From contig NC_134707.1 of the NCBI RefSeq assembly GCF_043290135.1, forward strand, positions 82,106,987 through 82,170,986: DNA of 64,000 nt, written 5' to 3'. Below are positions 37,181 to 49,723 of the stretch, piece after piece. Below the pieces are notes generated by a model that saw only the letters and a list, made by a program, of their open reading frames with translations, ran no database searches and was not told the origin of the DNA. Positions within the stretch are counted from its first letter, which is position 1; each line of letters starts with the position of its first letter. This stretch comes from Rhipicephalus microplus (lineage: Eukaryota > Arthropoda > Arachnida > Ixodida > Ixodidae). The translations under genes were made by a program, and so were the position numbers.

Positions 37181-39773
37181 TCCACGGTTGGTCAAGGTGA
37201 CTGATCACACAATCGGATAGGTTGATGCACCAGTCACATCTCTTATTTTCATTAGCATATCGGGAATTATATACTTACTTCGCTTAGCCTCGTGTGCTTC
37301 CGAAAGGTTCGCCCACGTGCTCACGACCTGGATATCAAGAATGACACATTGGCCGTCTCCAGAAAGCACTGAGTCAGGGATCTTTGTACCCTGCGATGTT
37401 TGGTAATGCGGCTCCTCGTGAACAGACCATTCTTTTTCTCCTAATGTTCTCGCCAAATAACGGACAACAATGTCGTGACGTTGGAGTCTTTGGTGATGTG
37501 TACGGTGGCAACGCTGCATAATATGACCCAAAAACTTGTTTGAGTCAAATCCAGCGCGACAGTGTTTTGAGGTGTCCTGGCCACGTTTAAGGCGGCTGAG
37601 ATTGGGGATTGCGGCGATGTGGAACTTGGCTAGGTAAATGAACTCCATTCCTTTCAGAAACGTTGTCCCTTCGCCAAGTCACGTCGTTAAACATGGGGCA
37701 GCGGGACATTGGGACTGCGGGATGCCATCAAAACTTGAATGCAGGTTCCTCGTCCAGTACCTGCGGGCAGCTACCGTAGAACCAATGACGTCTCCTGCGA
37801 ATTGGGTCAAGTCCTGTGCCTGCCTTAAGGCCTTCCGAACGAAATCCTTGGTGGCCACAACCGTGCATTGATTATGATCACTGTAGAGCAGTCGCTCTAC
37901 ACGGTTGGTTTTAATGTAAGGAATTGAAGTTCATAGGCCCATTAGTTCCAGGCCACCCACCGGAATGGGGGCATAGAAAACCCAGTAGGAACATTGTGTG
38001 GCAGCGACAGCCAGGTCCTGACTGAAGCTCTGACCATTTTGTCCAATGCTTTTAGCAGTTTGGCAGAAATCAGGTCCAGCACAAGCCTCTAAATCAGGCG
38101 GTGAAGCAAATAGCATCGTAGGGCAACCCGGTTTTGCTGTGGATTTTAAGCCGCCCTTGCCAAGGGGGTTAGTAATATACGAAGGTCATTTCCCACTGCA
38201 TTGCTGTTGGCCATTGTGCCAGCAAATCGTATGCTCAGATATTTTCATACTGTCGTATGGAATATGCTGTTAATGGGTTCACCTGCAATCCTGTATAACC
38301 ACTGAGTATCGACCTTTGCCTTCTTGTCTCGCCCGATGGGCATTATCGTTAAGGCCATTGACATAGTTGCGTTCGCCTCGAGACCAAATCGTTGAAGATG
38401 TTCTTCAAGTCTCTATAGCTGGGGCTGCAGCCCGCTCCTTTTACTTGCCATTAAAATAACATCGTCGGTGAACGCCATTGCTGACATTGCCAGGCCATCA
38501 CTTTCAAATGAAATCTCACTTGGCGGCTCTTCGAAAAATTCGTCAAGTGTCAAGCTAAAGAGGAGGGGCGATAGTGGATCTCCCTGCCTTACCCCTCTCG
38601 TTGGGTGGACCACCTTAGACTGGTTGCCACATGAGAGTACCGTAGTGGCTCTTTCATAGAAATCCGAGATATACGCACAGAAACTATCCGAGATTCCTTT
38701 TCGTCTCACACCTTGGAGACTAGCGGGGTGAGCGACTCGGTCAAACTATTTTGCTACGTCAACAGGGGCCATGGCCACGGGCCTAAGCTTATGATTCGCC
38801 TCGTCAATGACTGTTTGTGGTAACAGGAGGTTCTATGCACATCCGTCTGCTGAAATGAAGGCTCTCTGATGATAGTCGAGTTTAATCACTGACATTAGAC
38901 GATGTATAAAAATCTTATACAACAGCCTCGTTAAAACGTGGGAGACTGTGATTGGGCTATGCAATTCAGCCGAGGAAGCGCCAGACACCTTTGAAAGAAA
39001 ATTGGTCCGGGCATTTCACAATAATAGTGGCAGTCGTATCTGGAGAATCAGGATCTTCAGAAGAACCCTCAGGAGGTGCATTGGACAGGCGTGCAAGCTT
39101 TTGGAGGAGAACCCATCCGGTCCCATTGCAGAGTTATTCGGTGGCATCACTCACTTTATCTCTTGTGCAGTGATGAGAAACCTGGGGTCTATCGGCCCGG
39201 CTGTTGCAATGTTGAATTAAGAGTGGGTAGGTGTTGGATCTGCTTCCAGATCATCTAGCCATTCTTCTAAAAAAGCCTTATCATCTTCTATTGTGGATGA
39301 CCTGGCTTCATCCAGGATGTTTCGAATACAAAACGAGCGATTTTTCTTGAGGTTTCGGCATGCTGCATCTTCTTTCATTTACAACGGCTTTCATCAGTCA
39401 TAGCCAGCGTGTGACCGCTCTGGACCCTCCTATCTGTAGTGAAGACATCTAGTACGTACGTTTCGAGGGCCATTGCATCGCTCTCGCCATCCAGGAACAT
39501 CTCGGTAATTCCCATAGTCTGAAAGCTTGAAAGAAACGAGGTGGCTGTTTCCCCATCAATGTTTGCAGCTCATCACATATAGCAGTTCGGGGGTCCACCT
39601 GTGAAAATACAGTGTTACACAGAGCACTTATATCCTCTTCAGTTTGTATATACATTGACAAATAACCAGAAATGGCTTGGCTTTTATCGTCACCATCTCT
39701 CCTTTGCAGTTTTTTCACCAGATTCCGGTAGCGCACTCTTCGGCTGTGAGACTTGATGCCGTCGAAAGCTCTT
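37181..39773 (-). pseudogene. R2-clade relic, middle and endonuclease (unit B)
   Basis: Reading leftward: a linker region (39770-39450), RT fragments (about 38950-38350, with GVRQGDPLSPLLFSLTLDEF and AFTDDVILMA, where the catalytic Ala-Asp-Asp has become Thr-Asp-Asp), then the CCHC finger and endonuclease (37648-37205, with the PDSVL..DILD-type motif, one Leu changed to Ser). It is interrupted on the left by the P-like transposon and on the right by the Mag-type LTR element, so this one gene is split in three. Confidence 0.7.
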
Positions 39774-39958
39774 GTTATGTTATCATCGCCCATAGAGCGG
39801 TAGCAGTGGCTGGAATATCGCGACCTTTGACTATATAAACCTAGAGATGTGGCCGCGCAGCCGTTGTTCACTGCGCGCTGGCATGGAATAAACCACGTTT
39901 TGTACTGTTCCCGTAGTCTTCTTTCGGCGGCGGTTTCCAACCCCGACGGAACACGACT
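39774..39958 (+). repeat. 5' LTR of the Mag-type element
   Basis: Starts tgttatgttatc, contains a TATA-like tatataaa (about 39831) and an aataaa polyadenylation signal (about 39885). Followed at once by the primer-site-like tggcgacgagg. Confidence 0.85.
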
Positions 39959-40002
39959 TGGCGACGAGGATGGGATCTTGACCAATTCTGCGGCAAGCTG
40001 AC

Positions 40003-40577
40003 ATGGAATTAGATGGTCCGGCGGTTGCTGGGGTAGTGACGCCGGTAGTGGGTCGACTGGGACACATCGAGCCGTTCAACGAGTCTACTAGCGACTGGCC
40101 GTCGTACGAGGAACGCTTGTCAGCATTGCTTCAGATCAACCGTATTTCCGAGGACGACAATGTACATGCTTTTTTGAGCCTCATGGGCCCAAAGGCATAC
40201 AGTCTACTAAAGTCATTGACCGCGCCGAAATGGCCGTCAGCTAAAGGTTTCTAGTTGTTAAAGAATCTTCTGAGTGACCATTTGTCGTCGAAGCCGTTGG
40301 TTATTAGCGAGCGTGCAAAATTTCACAGAAGATCGCAACTTGAGGCTGAATCAATTTCGGAATATGTTGCATAGTTGCAGAAATTGGCACAGACGTGCGA
40401 ATTTGAATCCGCCCTCGATCAGTCTCTGCGGGATCGTTTTGTCTGTGGTCTGTGCCGAGAAGATATACAGCGCGTGTTATTTACAGTTGATAATAGGCTA
40501 ACATTCCAGAAAGCCGTAGAACGAGCGCTAGCCATGGAAGCAGCTAAAAAAAACTCCCAAGCAGTTCCCCGAGGGTG
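40003..40577 (+). pseudogene. Mag-type gag, 5' part, interrupted by a Helentron
   Basis: The frame begins MELDGPAVAGVV and contains PFNESTSDWPSYEERLSALL, CEFESALDQSLRDRFVCGL and ERALAMEAA, typical of Mag-clade Gag. Two in-frame TAG stops (40252-40254 and 40372-40374) break it. At about 40550-40577 it runs into the inverted repeat of the Helentron end. The continuation with the knuckles is beyond the Helentron at 47322. Confidence 0.75.
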
Positions 40578-40831
40578 AACATGGTTAAGTGCCAATGCAC
40601 GGGGTGATGCTATGAGGTGTATGTATTAATTCGCACTATTATATTTATTAATCACACTATGGTGCCTTTATAGCGTAATGGTTCCTGGGAATCGCAATTT
40701 GATCACACGGGGGAGTTTACGTTAACTCACTGGCGAATGCCAGCGGATTTTAACTTTACTCCCCCTCATAGCATCACCCCGTGCATTCGCACTTAACCAT
40801 GTTCACCCTCGGGGAAATGCTTGGGAGTTTT
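40550..40831. repeat. Inverted repeat, 68-bp arms, at the Helentron 3' end
   Basis: Arms 40550-40617 and 40764-40831 are reverse complements at 66 of 68 positions. The 146-bp loop holds a smaller imperfect hairpin (about 40705-40763). Each arm contains taagtgc(g/c)aatgcacggg, related to the palindrome at the other end of the Helentron. Its outer part overlaps the gag reading frame. Confidence 0.85.
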
Positions 40832-41013
40832 ATTACTGATGACGATGATTAAAGTGTAATTATTGAATTTAAGTGTTGCTTGTCATGAAGCATTTGTACA
40901 CAGATACATTATATACGAAGTATTATTTATTTACACTTCACGATTTTCGTACGATGCATTAAATGCACACATCGCGAGCGCGTCACACACACACACACAA
41001 ACTACACTACAGA

Positions 41014-44000
41014 TTAGCACCTATTCGTGTTATCGTTGTAGCTCACGGTTAGTACCAGCGCTTTGTGATCCGAGAAATGTACGGTGAGCGGATCCGGCAA
41101 GACGGAGCGGACCGTCGTACAGTTCCTACTAAACGCCAAGTCTATGAAGCCACCGTTGATCGTGGTCGGAAACTCGGAAGACAGACACGTCATCGAGTAA
41201 TTGTTCAGCATGTGGTCAACCAACCAGCCATTGTCCTTTCTAACGTCCACGTTAAAGTCACCCACCACCACAATCGGAACCGAGGGACGCGCGCGCACAG
41301 ACTCACTCTCCATCGCCGCATCCATCTGCTCCAAGACGTCATCTCTCGAGAGGTTCGGGGCCAGGTAGACGGTCACAACCAGGATGGCATCGCCGGAGTA
41401 GGCACTGGTGTAGACGGAGGCGTACGGCGAGTCGTCTCTGAGCGGCGAAGTACACACGACATGCGAGAGGACGTTGGCGTAGACGTGTCCAACCAAGCAC
41501 ACGCCGCAGTACTCGCCGCGGCTTCCACTCCGGGCGAAGGAGCACGGGTCGTCAGTGGGACACGTTCGCGGCGATGCATCAGGAGCGAGGTTGGCATGCT
41601 GTAAGACCAGGAGTTGGGTCCAGTCCTGCTGTCGCCTGAGCTCTTCACTGAAGGGCCGGTAGCGCTTTAGGAAGACGTCCACTCCACCAGCCCTTCTCTC
41701 AGCGAGGGCCCGGGTCACGCGATCGTAGCCACTCAGGGAGACATTGGCAGCGCAGTCACCGGAGGAGCGGTTCCAGGTCTCCGTGAGGAAGAGGAGATCA
41801 ACTTTGGAGAGTACGGGGTCTTTGGCAACGTCCAGTGCATGCGCCGAGAGAGAGCGGACGTTTATGAGCGCGAGCGTAAACTCCCTACAGCCACCCTCGC
41901 ACACCCTGCGGAAATTCTGGTCCCTCAAAGCGGAGAGGTAGCGCTGCGTGGCGGTGACGAGACGGTGATTCTCGAGAATCCGAAACTCATCGAGCATGGG
42001 TTTTTCGGGGTTGTCTTGCTTGTAGTAGAAGGTGTGGTCTCCCTCAGCGTTGGTGAGGTATAGTTCGTTGAGGTTGGTACACCGAGAGAGCGCAACGTAG
42101 ACGAGCTTCTGCGGGTGCGTCTTGGAGTAGTCGTACACGACCGAGGCTTAGGTTTCCCCCTGAGATTTGTGCACGGTGATGGCGCTGGCCTGGACAAGGG
42201 GGAACTGCGTCTGTTTACAAGCTATGCCGGCCTTTCGATCTACCGTGACGGTGGCCGACTGCATCTCGATGGGTATCCAGTTCTCGCTGGTCACGTCGTA
42301 GCCGTTGGAACAGGCCTCATGAACGGCTCGAGCGGCGCGCGCACGCGTGAGCTTTCCGGTACCGGGCACATCGAACTCGAGCCACAGTCGCCTCACGCGC
42401 GTCTCTTCATCCTCGTCTCCTTCTCCTTCTTCATCCACTCCATCTCCATTATCGGGCAACGGGTCGGCGAGCTCACACAGGCGCAAGACTCCAACCGCAC
42501 CGTTGACCAGACGATCCACGAGATCGATGTTATCAGTGATCATGTAGGGCTTGCCAACCACGGCCATGACTTCCCCGGGAAGATTTGAAAACTCGCTGGG
42601 AACCATGCGGGCGACCCTGCGCTTGGCATTCTCGAGCAGATGCGGCGTCTTGCAGCCGAGGTACCGATCACGCGCGCGAAGCACCACGAAGTCGTCCTGC
42701 GAACGGGCCACGGTCTCGTTGAAACGCGTGACATCGGCGTTCGAGTAGAAGATGCGCACGGCCGAGGGCGCGCGCTCGGCGGCTTCCTCAACCGTGACGA
42801 ACCTGGATTCGAGAAGCTTTACTTCTTCGGGCTCGAGCGCGCGGCTGTCCCCAATCTTGGTGAGGACCGCGGAGAAGGTGACGTCGGACTGGCGCACGAC
42901 TCTCACGAGCGGGAAGTATTCGAGATGATGCCAGGTGACAGTGCTGAATCCGAGGAGACCATCAGCACTGCGGGGCCGCTTGAAGATCTCGCTGGCACGC
43001 ACGGGCGGCAACTGCCGCAGGTCCCCGCAGAGGGTGACGTCCAGTCCACCGAAGGGTTCGGTGAGTCGCTGCGTGATCTGGCGCAGACGGCAATCAACCA
43101 GTTTGAGTTGGTCGGCAGACATCATACTGACTTCGTCTATGATGACGCACTTGACTCTGCGGAAGGCACACCGGAAGGTGTTCAGGTCACTAGGTCGGAG
43201 TCCACCGTCCTCCATGACTCCGAGGCGGGCGTCCTGTCGGTGTCCACGGGCAGCCCGCACGAGTTTGAAGGCACTGTGGACGGTGGTTCCACCCACAGCA
43301 ACGGCGGGCTTTCCCGTACTGGCGCAGATCACGTACGCGTTGTAGACGGAAGGGACGGATGAGGAGGAGCCGTCTTCCCAGCCAACGGCACCGCAGCAGT
43401 CCGCACAGCGGTTATGCACGTCCAAGGCGAGCTTGAGCACGAAGGTCTTGCCACAACCCACGGGTCCCGTGAAGAAGACCCGCAGCGGAGGCTGCCCAGG
43501 CGTGGTCTGACGGTTCAGAATCTCGCGCAGCAACTCGTACTGCTCGAGGTTGGTGCTGCGCATCATCGAGACGTACTCTTCTCGTTCCATGATTCCGGGC
43601 CGTTTACGTACCGCAGCACTCGGCGTACTGACCTCCTTGAGCAGTCGGAACAGGCGCTCGTTAGGCAGCACGTCCGCGTACACACTAGCATCCGCATCTC
43701 GTCGTTCGGGGATTTGTACCCGCGCGCACCCGTCATCTTCAGTACATTCTTCTTCTTCTTGCATTGTTCTTTCTTCATCCTCCTCTCTCTCTCACCTGAG
43801 CCGCAGCATCTCGGCGTAGTGGACCTCCACCATTTCTTGGACCAGTACATCGTCATCCGCCGGGTTGTATTCTTTTCGTTTTACCTCGATCAACTGCTTC
43901 TTGTTCTCGTAGATGGACACATACCTATTACCATTCAACACATCAACCGTTTCGCTTCGGAACGGGTCGTATAGAAGGACATTTTCCCGCATATACGACT

Positions 44001-47000
44001 CCACATCGTTACCGGGGTCGTATCCGTGGTAGCGTATCACAGCCGGCCGTACCCTGAGCACGTAACGGCAATCATCCTGCGCCGGCCGGTACTTGCTGGC
44101 GAAGTCGGCGAGGCATACGTCGTTGAGGGTAGGCGGCCTGGCCTCGTACTTTTGCACGAGGTTCGCTCTTCAGACGTCGGTGGAGCCCGGAGGGAGCGCC
44201 TCCAACTCGGCACGCGTTTTGCGTACGCGCACCCGTTCTTCGGGGTAGCACGTGGGGACGTACACCACCTCCCGGCTCTTGTGCGACATGTCCTGTTTGA
44301 GCAGAAACCAGGCCGCCTCCTGTGTCGACATTTCAATTCCTTCAAGGATGTCCACACGAAGCTTGCGGATCACGGCTTCCATGTCGTCGTTGGGATTGGT
44401 TTTGAGGATCTCGGCAACGGTGTGTTTGAGGGTGGACATTCCGCGGTCGGACTTATTGACATAGTCCACCACGTAGGAAGCGCACGCGTAGTGATCGAGT
44501 ATTATCTGCATATCCATATTCGAATCCAAGACCCGGCCTATCCACGCGTTGAATGCATTCACAAACTTCTCCGCCGGGGTCCTTCGATGGAGGACGCAGG
44601 GTCGCGAAAGGCCGGCGCGCAGGACATCCATATACTCCTTCTCGGAGTGCAGGCCGAAAGCGCGTAGGAACGAGGCGAGATCCTCAATGTCGCCGGACTC
44701 GAGGCCCTCGTGCATTTCATCATACTTCTTCTTGAGGGCCTTGAGACGCTGGCGTTCCCGCTCACTCTCCGTATCGTCTCCCTCCGGCGCAGGTAGAAAC
44801 GGCACCACGATCCTCGTTTCATCACTAGCCGCACCAAGTGCCGCACCAACCGGCATTTGGTGCGGCCGTGCTTGTAGCACGTGTGGGTGTGCTGATGCAT
44901 CTGCGTGCGCGGCCGCCTGAGGAGCGTAGTGTCGAGCGTGAGGAGTTGGGCCACCATCTCGAGGGTCTTGGGCATGGCACCTTCCTCACTGGTGTGCTCC
45001 TCGTCGGGCGCCTTTTCGAGCCACAGGATCACGTGCACGTGCGCGCTTCCTCTCTGCTGGCACTCCACCCGCTTGAAGTAATCCCGGATCACGTACGGGC
45101 GGAACGGCGAGCAGTTTCGGTCGGCGAGCACGCTCATGATGACGTCGAAGATCCTGTTGATGTACATCGCGCAGGCAACGGGGTCTTCGTTCACGAGCTC
45201 CAGGCGCTCCCAAGCCATGATCTGGGACACGGGCCGAGGCGTGCCGTCGGGCCCAACCCGCAGCCGCTCCAGGGTCTCGAGCAGGCGCTCACAGTGGACC
45301 TCGGAAGCGGACATGGTCAGGAACGCGTGCGGCTTGCCCAATTGGCGGATCATTGCGAAGAGTTCACCCCTGCGATCCTGCCAGTACTGGACCGTATTTG
45401 GAACGCCCCGCATGAATGCGAGGTCGCGGTCCAGCACCTCTTGCAGAAACTTCTTACCGCCACTCTCGAGCTGCTCGCGCGTGATGGAACCAGCGGTCTC
45501 GTTGGTGCGAAACATCATGTTGCTTTCCGCAACGTTGTACCGCATCACCTTCGCGGCCATGTACAAGACGTGCTCCGGCGTCGCTCCATGCCGGTCGGTG
45601 CGCCGTATCTCGCTGCTAGCCATGGCGAATGGCGTGGAACGCGGACCGATGATCTTGCGAGGCACGCCCATGTATATCGTGGGGAAGGCGAGCTCTTCCG
45701 CATACGCATCCATGTAGAGCGCCAGTGGGACGCGGTTCTCACCCGGAGCGAGGTGCAGGCTTTGCAACTGATCGATCAGCTTGTCAGCGGCAGCGGCATC
45801 GTCCAGTTCACCGCTTCGCTCTTCATCATCTCTCATCAAGAGAGCGCGCGGTCGTTGCTCACCCACCTCATTAAAGAAGATTGTCTTTGACATGGCATTG
45901 AGGGCAATGGCTAGTTGCACGGGGTCATCCAAATCTATGTTCTGGGGGACAGTCTCGATGTCATCCGCGTCGTCTCCCCCCTGGGCGCGTTCACCTTCAC
46001 AAACGGCCGCATCATCGTCATCGAAGACACCCAGCCGACTCCAGGCGATGCGCACGCCGCTAGCGACATACAACGGCGCATGCTCCAGGTGCTTCAACCA
46101 CGCCAAGATGTTACCGCGCTTCACCAGTCCGCGCCTGTACGTAGCCAGACTCACCAGCCTCCACTTCACGTGCACGTCTATCACGTGCACGTCTTCACGT
46201 GCACGTCTTCCTCGGTAACCAGCCGCGGAAGACGCTCCACCACGCTCGGAACGTCGATGGGCACGTTCACGATCTGTCCCTTAATGCCGTACTGACCGTT
46301 GCCCCACGTGGGCCGCCTGATGCTCATGAAGGGGAGTCGAGGCGAGATGAGGCGCTCTTCCACCGGGTTCAGATCGGGGAGGTCTGCAGGGCGAGGCGGG
46401 TACGCGTAGCCGTGGCTCTTGCTCAACGGCGGAACCCGCCCGGCCGGCAGGGACTCTCGGCAAGACGCACACACCCGGAACACACCGAAAGGAGCCAGCC
46501 GCGGGTCTTGCGCATCCATGTCGTCGCATCGGTGTTCGCCCGACCGTCTTCCGAACTCGTTCCAAAGAACCCGCAACGCGTTCAACCTGTTGGTCTCGTT
46601 CCTCACGCCGGAAATGCAGCTAAGGTTGTTATCGAACCACAGCCAGTCACACACGGCGCAGCTGTGTCCGAAGCTGCGATCCACAAAGTCGCGTTTGAAA
46701 CGCACGTCCGGACGAGCAAAGTCCAGGGCTTGCACCCTCTCCCACGCGGCACGTTCACTGGCTCGAACGGCTTCGGGAACGTCCACTCGCCGTTGACGAT
46801 TGCGAGCAGCGTCTTGGCGCGGGCCTTCATCGCCCTTCTCCGCCTGATGCTTGCGTTGTCGTTCCGCTTCTTGGGCCGCGTTCGCGGCTCGATGCTGACG
46901 CCTAATCTCGGCCTCGCGAGCGCGCAGTTCACCATCCGCTGCACGCTTCGCCCGCTTGTCTCCGGCCTCGCGAGCGCGAAATTCGGCATCCTCTGCACGC

Positions 47001-47188
47001 TTCGCCTGCTTGTCCTCGGCCTCGCGAGTGCGCAGTTCGGCATCCGCTACACGCTTCGCCCGTGCAAGCGGGCGAAGCGCGCAGCGAGTGAGGAGAGCGG
47101 AGGAGCGAGCGAAGGGGGAGGGGGACGCGCGCAGCGGCGTCAAAGATATAAGGCGCGTTACTGACACCGATATCAGCGTCGCGTCCAT
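41014..47188 (-). pseudogene. Helentron Rep-helicase-endonuclease polyprotein, nearly intact
   Basis: Read leftward: N-terminal Cys/His zinc region and the YGIKGQIVNVPIDVPSVVERLP block (47188-46190), HUH nuclease with SAHVHVILWLEK (about 45010-45045) and the two-Tyr motif YVVDYVNKSDRG (about 44445-44480), Pif1-type helicase with GPVGCGKTF (43446-43467), IIDEVSMM, GDLRQLPPV, TVHKSQG and YVALSRCTN. The EEP endonuclease domain comes last (41900-41020, with TETWN, VVGDFNVDV and FSDHKALVL). Lesions: frame changes near 46190 (in a short cacgtgcacgtc repeat) and near 44860, and in-frame stops at 44170, 43792 and 42148. The stop at 43792 lies in an AGGTGAGAG context, so an intron donor cannot be excluded. 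Confidence 0.85.
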
Positions 47189-47321
47189 GGCTTATTCGGT
47201 AGAGCATCGCGCTGCGGCCCGCCAAGTCCTCTTTCTTTTAAAGATAGAGAGAAGACTGCGGACGCTGCCGACGGCGATGGATGGTTTGGGGTCGCTTATA
47301 GAGTGTATTCACACTTAAAAG

Positions 47322-47639
47322 AACGTGGCCGAAGCGCACGCTTCAGAGTCGAGCGTACCTGACGTTCACAATGTCGAAGCAGTTGGGCCAACTGATATGA
47401 CGCAGGGAAAATGCTACCGTGGTGGGTCTGCAAAGCATGCAAGCAGACTGTTTCCGCAGATTGCTGCCTTCTATATCAAATGTGATAGGAAAGGACAAAT
47501 TCGAAGAGCGTGCCAAGCTAATAAGCAGAAAACGATGAAGGGAGCACGCCGAAACGCGATGAAAATATTGCATGCCGTTCAAGCTTCTGTTAGCATGAAG
47601 GAAATATTTTCGCCTGGTCTAGAGCCGATAAAAATTTAA
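47322..47639 (+). pseudogene. Mag-type gag, 3' part with zinc knuckles
   Basis: Continues gag after the Helentron. It contains CYRGGSAKHASRLFPQ and IKCDRKGQIRRACQ, two CCHC knuckles with substituted positions (Gly for the second Cys and Phe for the last Cys of the first). The frame ends with a TAA (47637-47639) just before the protease in the same frame. Confidence 0.65.
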
Positions 47640-49520
47640 ATTCACGTACAAGACCTACCTCTGGAATCAGAGTTGGATACTGGGGCTAATGTGACCGTGA
47701 CGTGTTCGAATCAGTTTCGCCAATTGTTTTCCTCAACCAAGGTCATGCCAACGACGCTGAAGCTGCGGTCGTTCGAGGGCGCCATCATTGAGCCTGTCGG
47801 AGTTGCCCACGTGGCCGTGCAGTATGGAACAGAGGGCCCGGCTGCCTCTTTACATCACGAGAGAAAAGGGACCGCCTCTGTTAGGTCGGCTATGGTTGTA
47901 CGCCATGTAACTCAACTGGAGCCCTATTTTCAAGCTCAACGCTATTCCCAGGTTGGAAAATTCTACATGTACTAGACTACGCACTCTCCTATACAAATAC
48001 AAGTTTGTTTACAGTTGAACTGGGGACATTTGCAGAAGAAAGAGCGGAGTTTTTGCTGAAAGAAGGTATGGCACGCCAACATATTTCAAGGAAAGAAGTG
48101 TGCCCTTTGCATTGCAAGCGGCAGTCGAGGCTGAGCTTAAGAAGATAGAAGACATGGGAGTCAATTCACCAGTCGTGACAAGTGACTACGCCACGCTGGT
48201 TGTGCCAGTGGTCAAGAAGGACGGTGGCATAAGACTATGCGGTGATTACAAGACCACTCTAAACCCTTGTCTTGAAACTGACCGATATCCGCTTCAAAGA
48301 GTGGACGAGTTGTTCGCGGAGCTTGCAGGGGGCCAAGAATTTTCGAAGATTGACCTCAATCGAGCATATCAACAGGTCGTAATGTCGGAATCATCCCGAA
48401 AGTAGTTGACACTGAGTATTCATAAAGGCCTTTTTTCGTAAACAGGCTGCCGTTCATGGTTTCTTCGGCACCTTCTATTTTCCAAAGAATTTTGGACACA
48501 ATGTTGAAGGACCTTAAAGGTGTCAGCTGCTGTTTGGATGAAGTTCTCATTACCGGCCAGACACCGGACGAACATTTCGCATACTTCGAACCGGTACTGA
48601 AGCGGTTGAATGAGCGTGGTATTCGATTAAAGAAAGAAAAATGTTCATTTTTCTAAACAGAATTACATTATCTGGATAATGTTATCAGTGCAGCAGGGGT
48701 CAGTACAACGCCAGACAAGATAGAAGCGCTCATGAAAGCTTCCGCACCCACAATCAAGCAGCAACTGCAATAGTTTCTGGGGATCGTATTTTACAAAGGG
48801 AAGTTTGTGCCTCGTTTGTCTACTCTGGCGAGTTGACTTTACAAACTTCTGTGTCGCGACCATTCATGGCTCTGGGACAAATCGTGTCAAGTGGTGTTTG
48901 AGGAAATCAAGAATTCGTTGGCATCATCCTCGATTCTGGCGCATTACGACAAAGATAAGCCTTTGAAAGTGGCAGTTGACGCTTCCCAGTACGGTGTGGG
49001 CGCAGTAATTTTGCATGTAACTGAAGATGGAAGCTCTCGCCCTGTGTTTTATGTGTCGCACCCATTAACTGACGCCGAAAAAAAAGTACAGTGAGCTAGA
49101 AAAAGAAGCGTTGGACATTATTTTTGCCATCAAAAAGTTTCGTTTGTACATCTATGGAAGATGTTTCACGTTGATTATGGATCACAAGCCGTTGCAAACA
49201 ATCTTGGGACAAAAAACAGGCATTCCACTCTTTGAAGCAGCACGTTTACAGCAATGGGCTGTCACGTTGTCAGCTTACAAGTACTCACCCGTGTACAAAC
49301 AATCCAGTGACAACGCAAAAGCAGACTTTTTTTCAAGGTACCCGCTCCAGGGACCTGAAGACACCGCATCCGAAGGCAAGGAATTGTTTTATGTCTTGCG
49401 CCTCGACTCTATGCCAGTGTCAGCCAAAGAGATTGCATGCGCTTCAGCACGTGATTTGGTGCTCAATAAAGTGCTCCAGCTTCCAAGCATAGGCTGGCCA
49501 TTGCACTTGCGCGACGTGAG
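47640..49520 (+). pseudogene. Mag-type protease, reverse transcriptase and RNase H, broken
   Basis: Pieces in order: protease (47640-47975, ELDTGANVTV), RT (48100-48660, with VVKKDGGIRLCGDYK and YPLQRVDELF), RNase H (48890-49350, with VAVDASQYGVGAV and the MDHKPLQTILG landmark). At least three frame changes and several stops are present. The RT catalytic tetrad reads Cys-Leu-Asp-Glu (about 48531-48542) instead of Tyr-Val-Asp-Asp, so the enzyme would be dead even if the frame were open. The 122-bp foldback insertion follows. Confidence 0.8.
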
Positions 49521-49532
49521 CTTAAAACCACG

Positions 49533-49654
49533 ACGATAGTTATAGCGCGAGAACAGAACGACAACACAGAGACAAGAAGGTGTGTTGTCGTTTTTTTCTC
49601 GCACTGTAACTATCGTCATGCCATACCAACTAGCCCAAGCTGCCACACTTCTAA
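49533..49654 (+). mobile_element. 122-bp foldback insertion with 12-bp target duplication
   Basis: Flanked by the perfect 12-bp duplication cttaaaaccacg (49521-49532 and 49655-49666). The left half folds back: acgatag...gcgcgagaa and gacaacacagag...gaagg have complementary copies up to ctatcgt near 49617. A 12-bp duplication suggests retroposition by a LINE or Penelope-type machinery, not a cut-and-paste MITE. The family was not identified. Confidence 0.7.
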
Positions 49655-49723
49655 CTTAAAACCACGTTTTGACCAACGTTTGCAGATCAGCACGCATTAA
49701 GGGTGCCTCATGTATGGTTTCAG

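Larger units (their letters stand above)
40550..47320 (-). mobile_element. Helentron (rolling-circle transposon with C-terminal endonuclease)
   Basis: A minus-strand element inserted in the Mag-type gag. It encodes a Rep/helicase protein whose C-terminus carries an AP-type endonuclease, the hallmark of Helentrons as opposed to canonical Helitrons. The 5' end (right) is marked by the palindrome-like gtgtattcacac (47303-47314). The 3' end (left) carries a 68-bp inverted repeat whose arms contain the related gtgc(g/c)aatgcac. Exact termini are inferred from where gag resumes, at about 47322. No flanking duplication is apparent, as expected for this class. Confidence 0.82.

Noticed and set aside
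43785..43800. An intron in the Helentron gene starting at AGGTGAGAG
   Set aside because: It looks like a splice donor, but the same frame resumes directly after the TGA and no acceptor was established. A nonsense mutation is the simpler reading, though the intron is not excluded.
44838..47164. Long plus-strand open frames (44838-45890, 46199-47164, and 42640-43362 further left)
   Set aside because: They lie opposite the GC-rich Helentron coding strand, lack family motifs, and the minus-strand frames carry all the Rep, helicase and endonuclease motifs.
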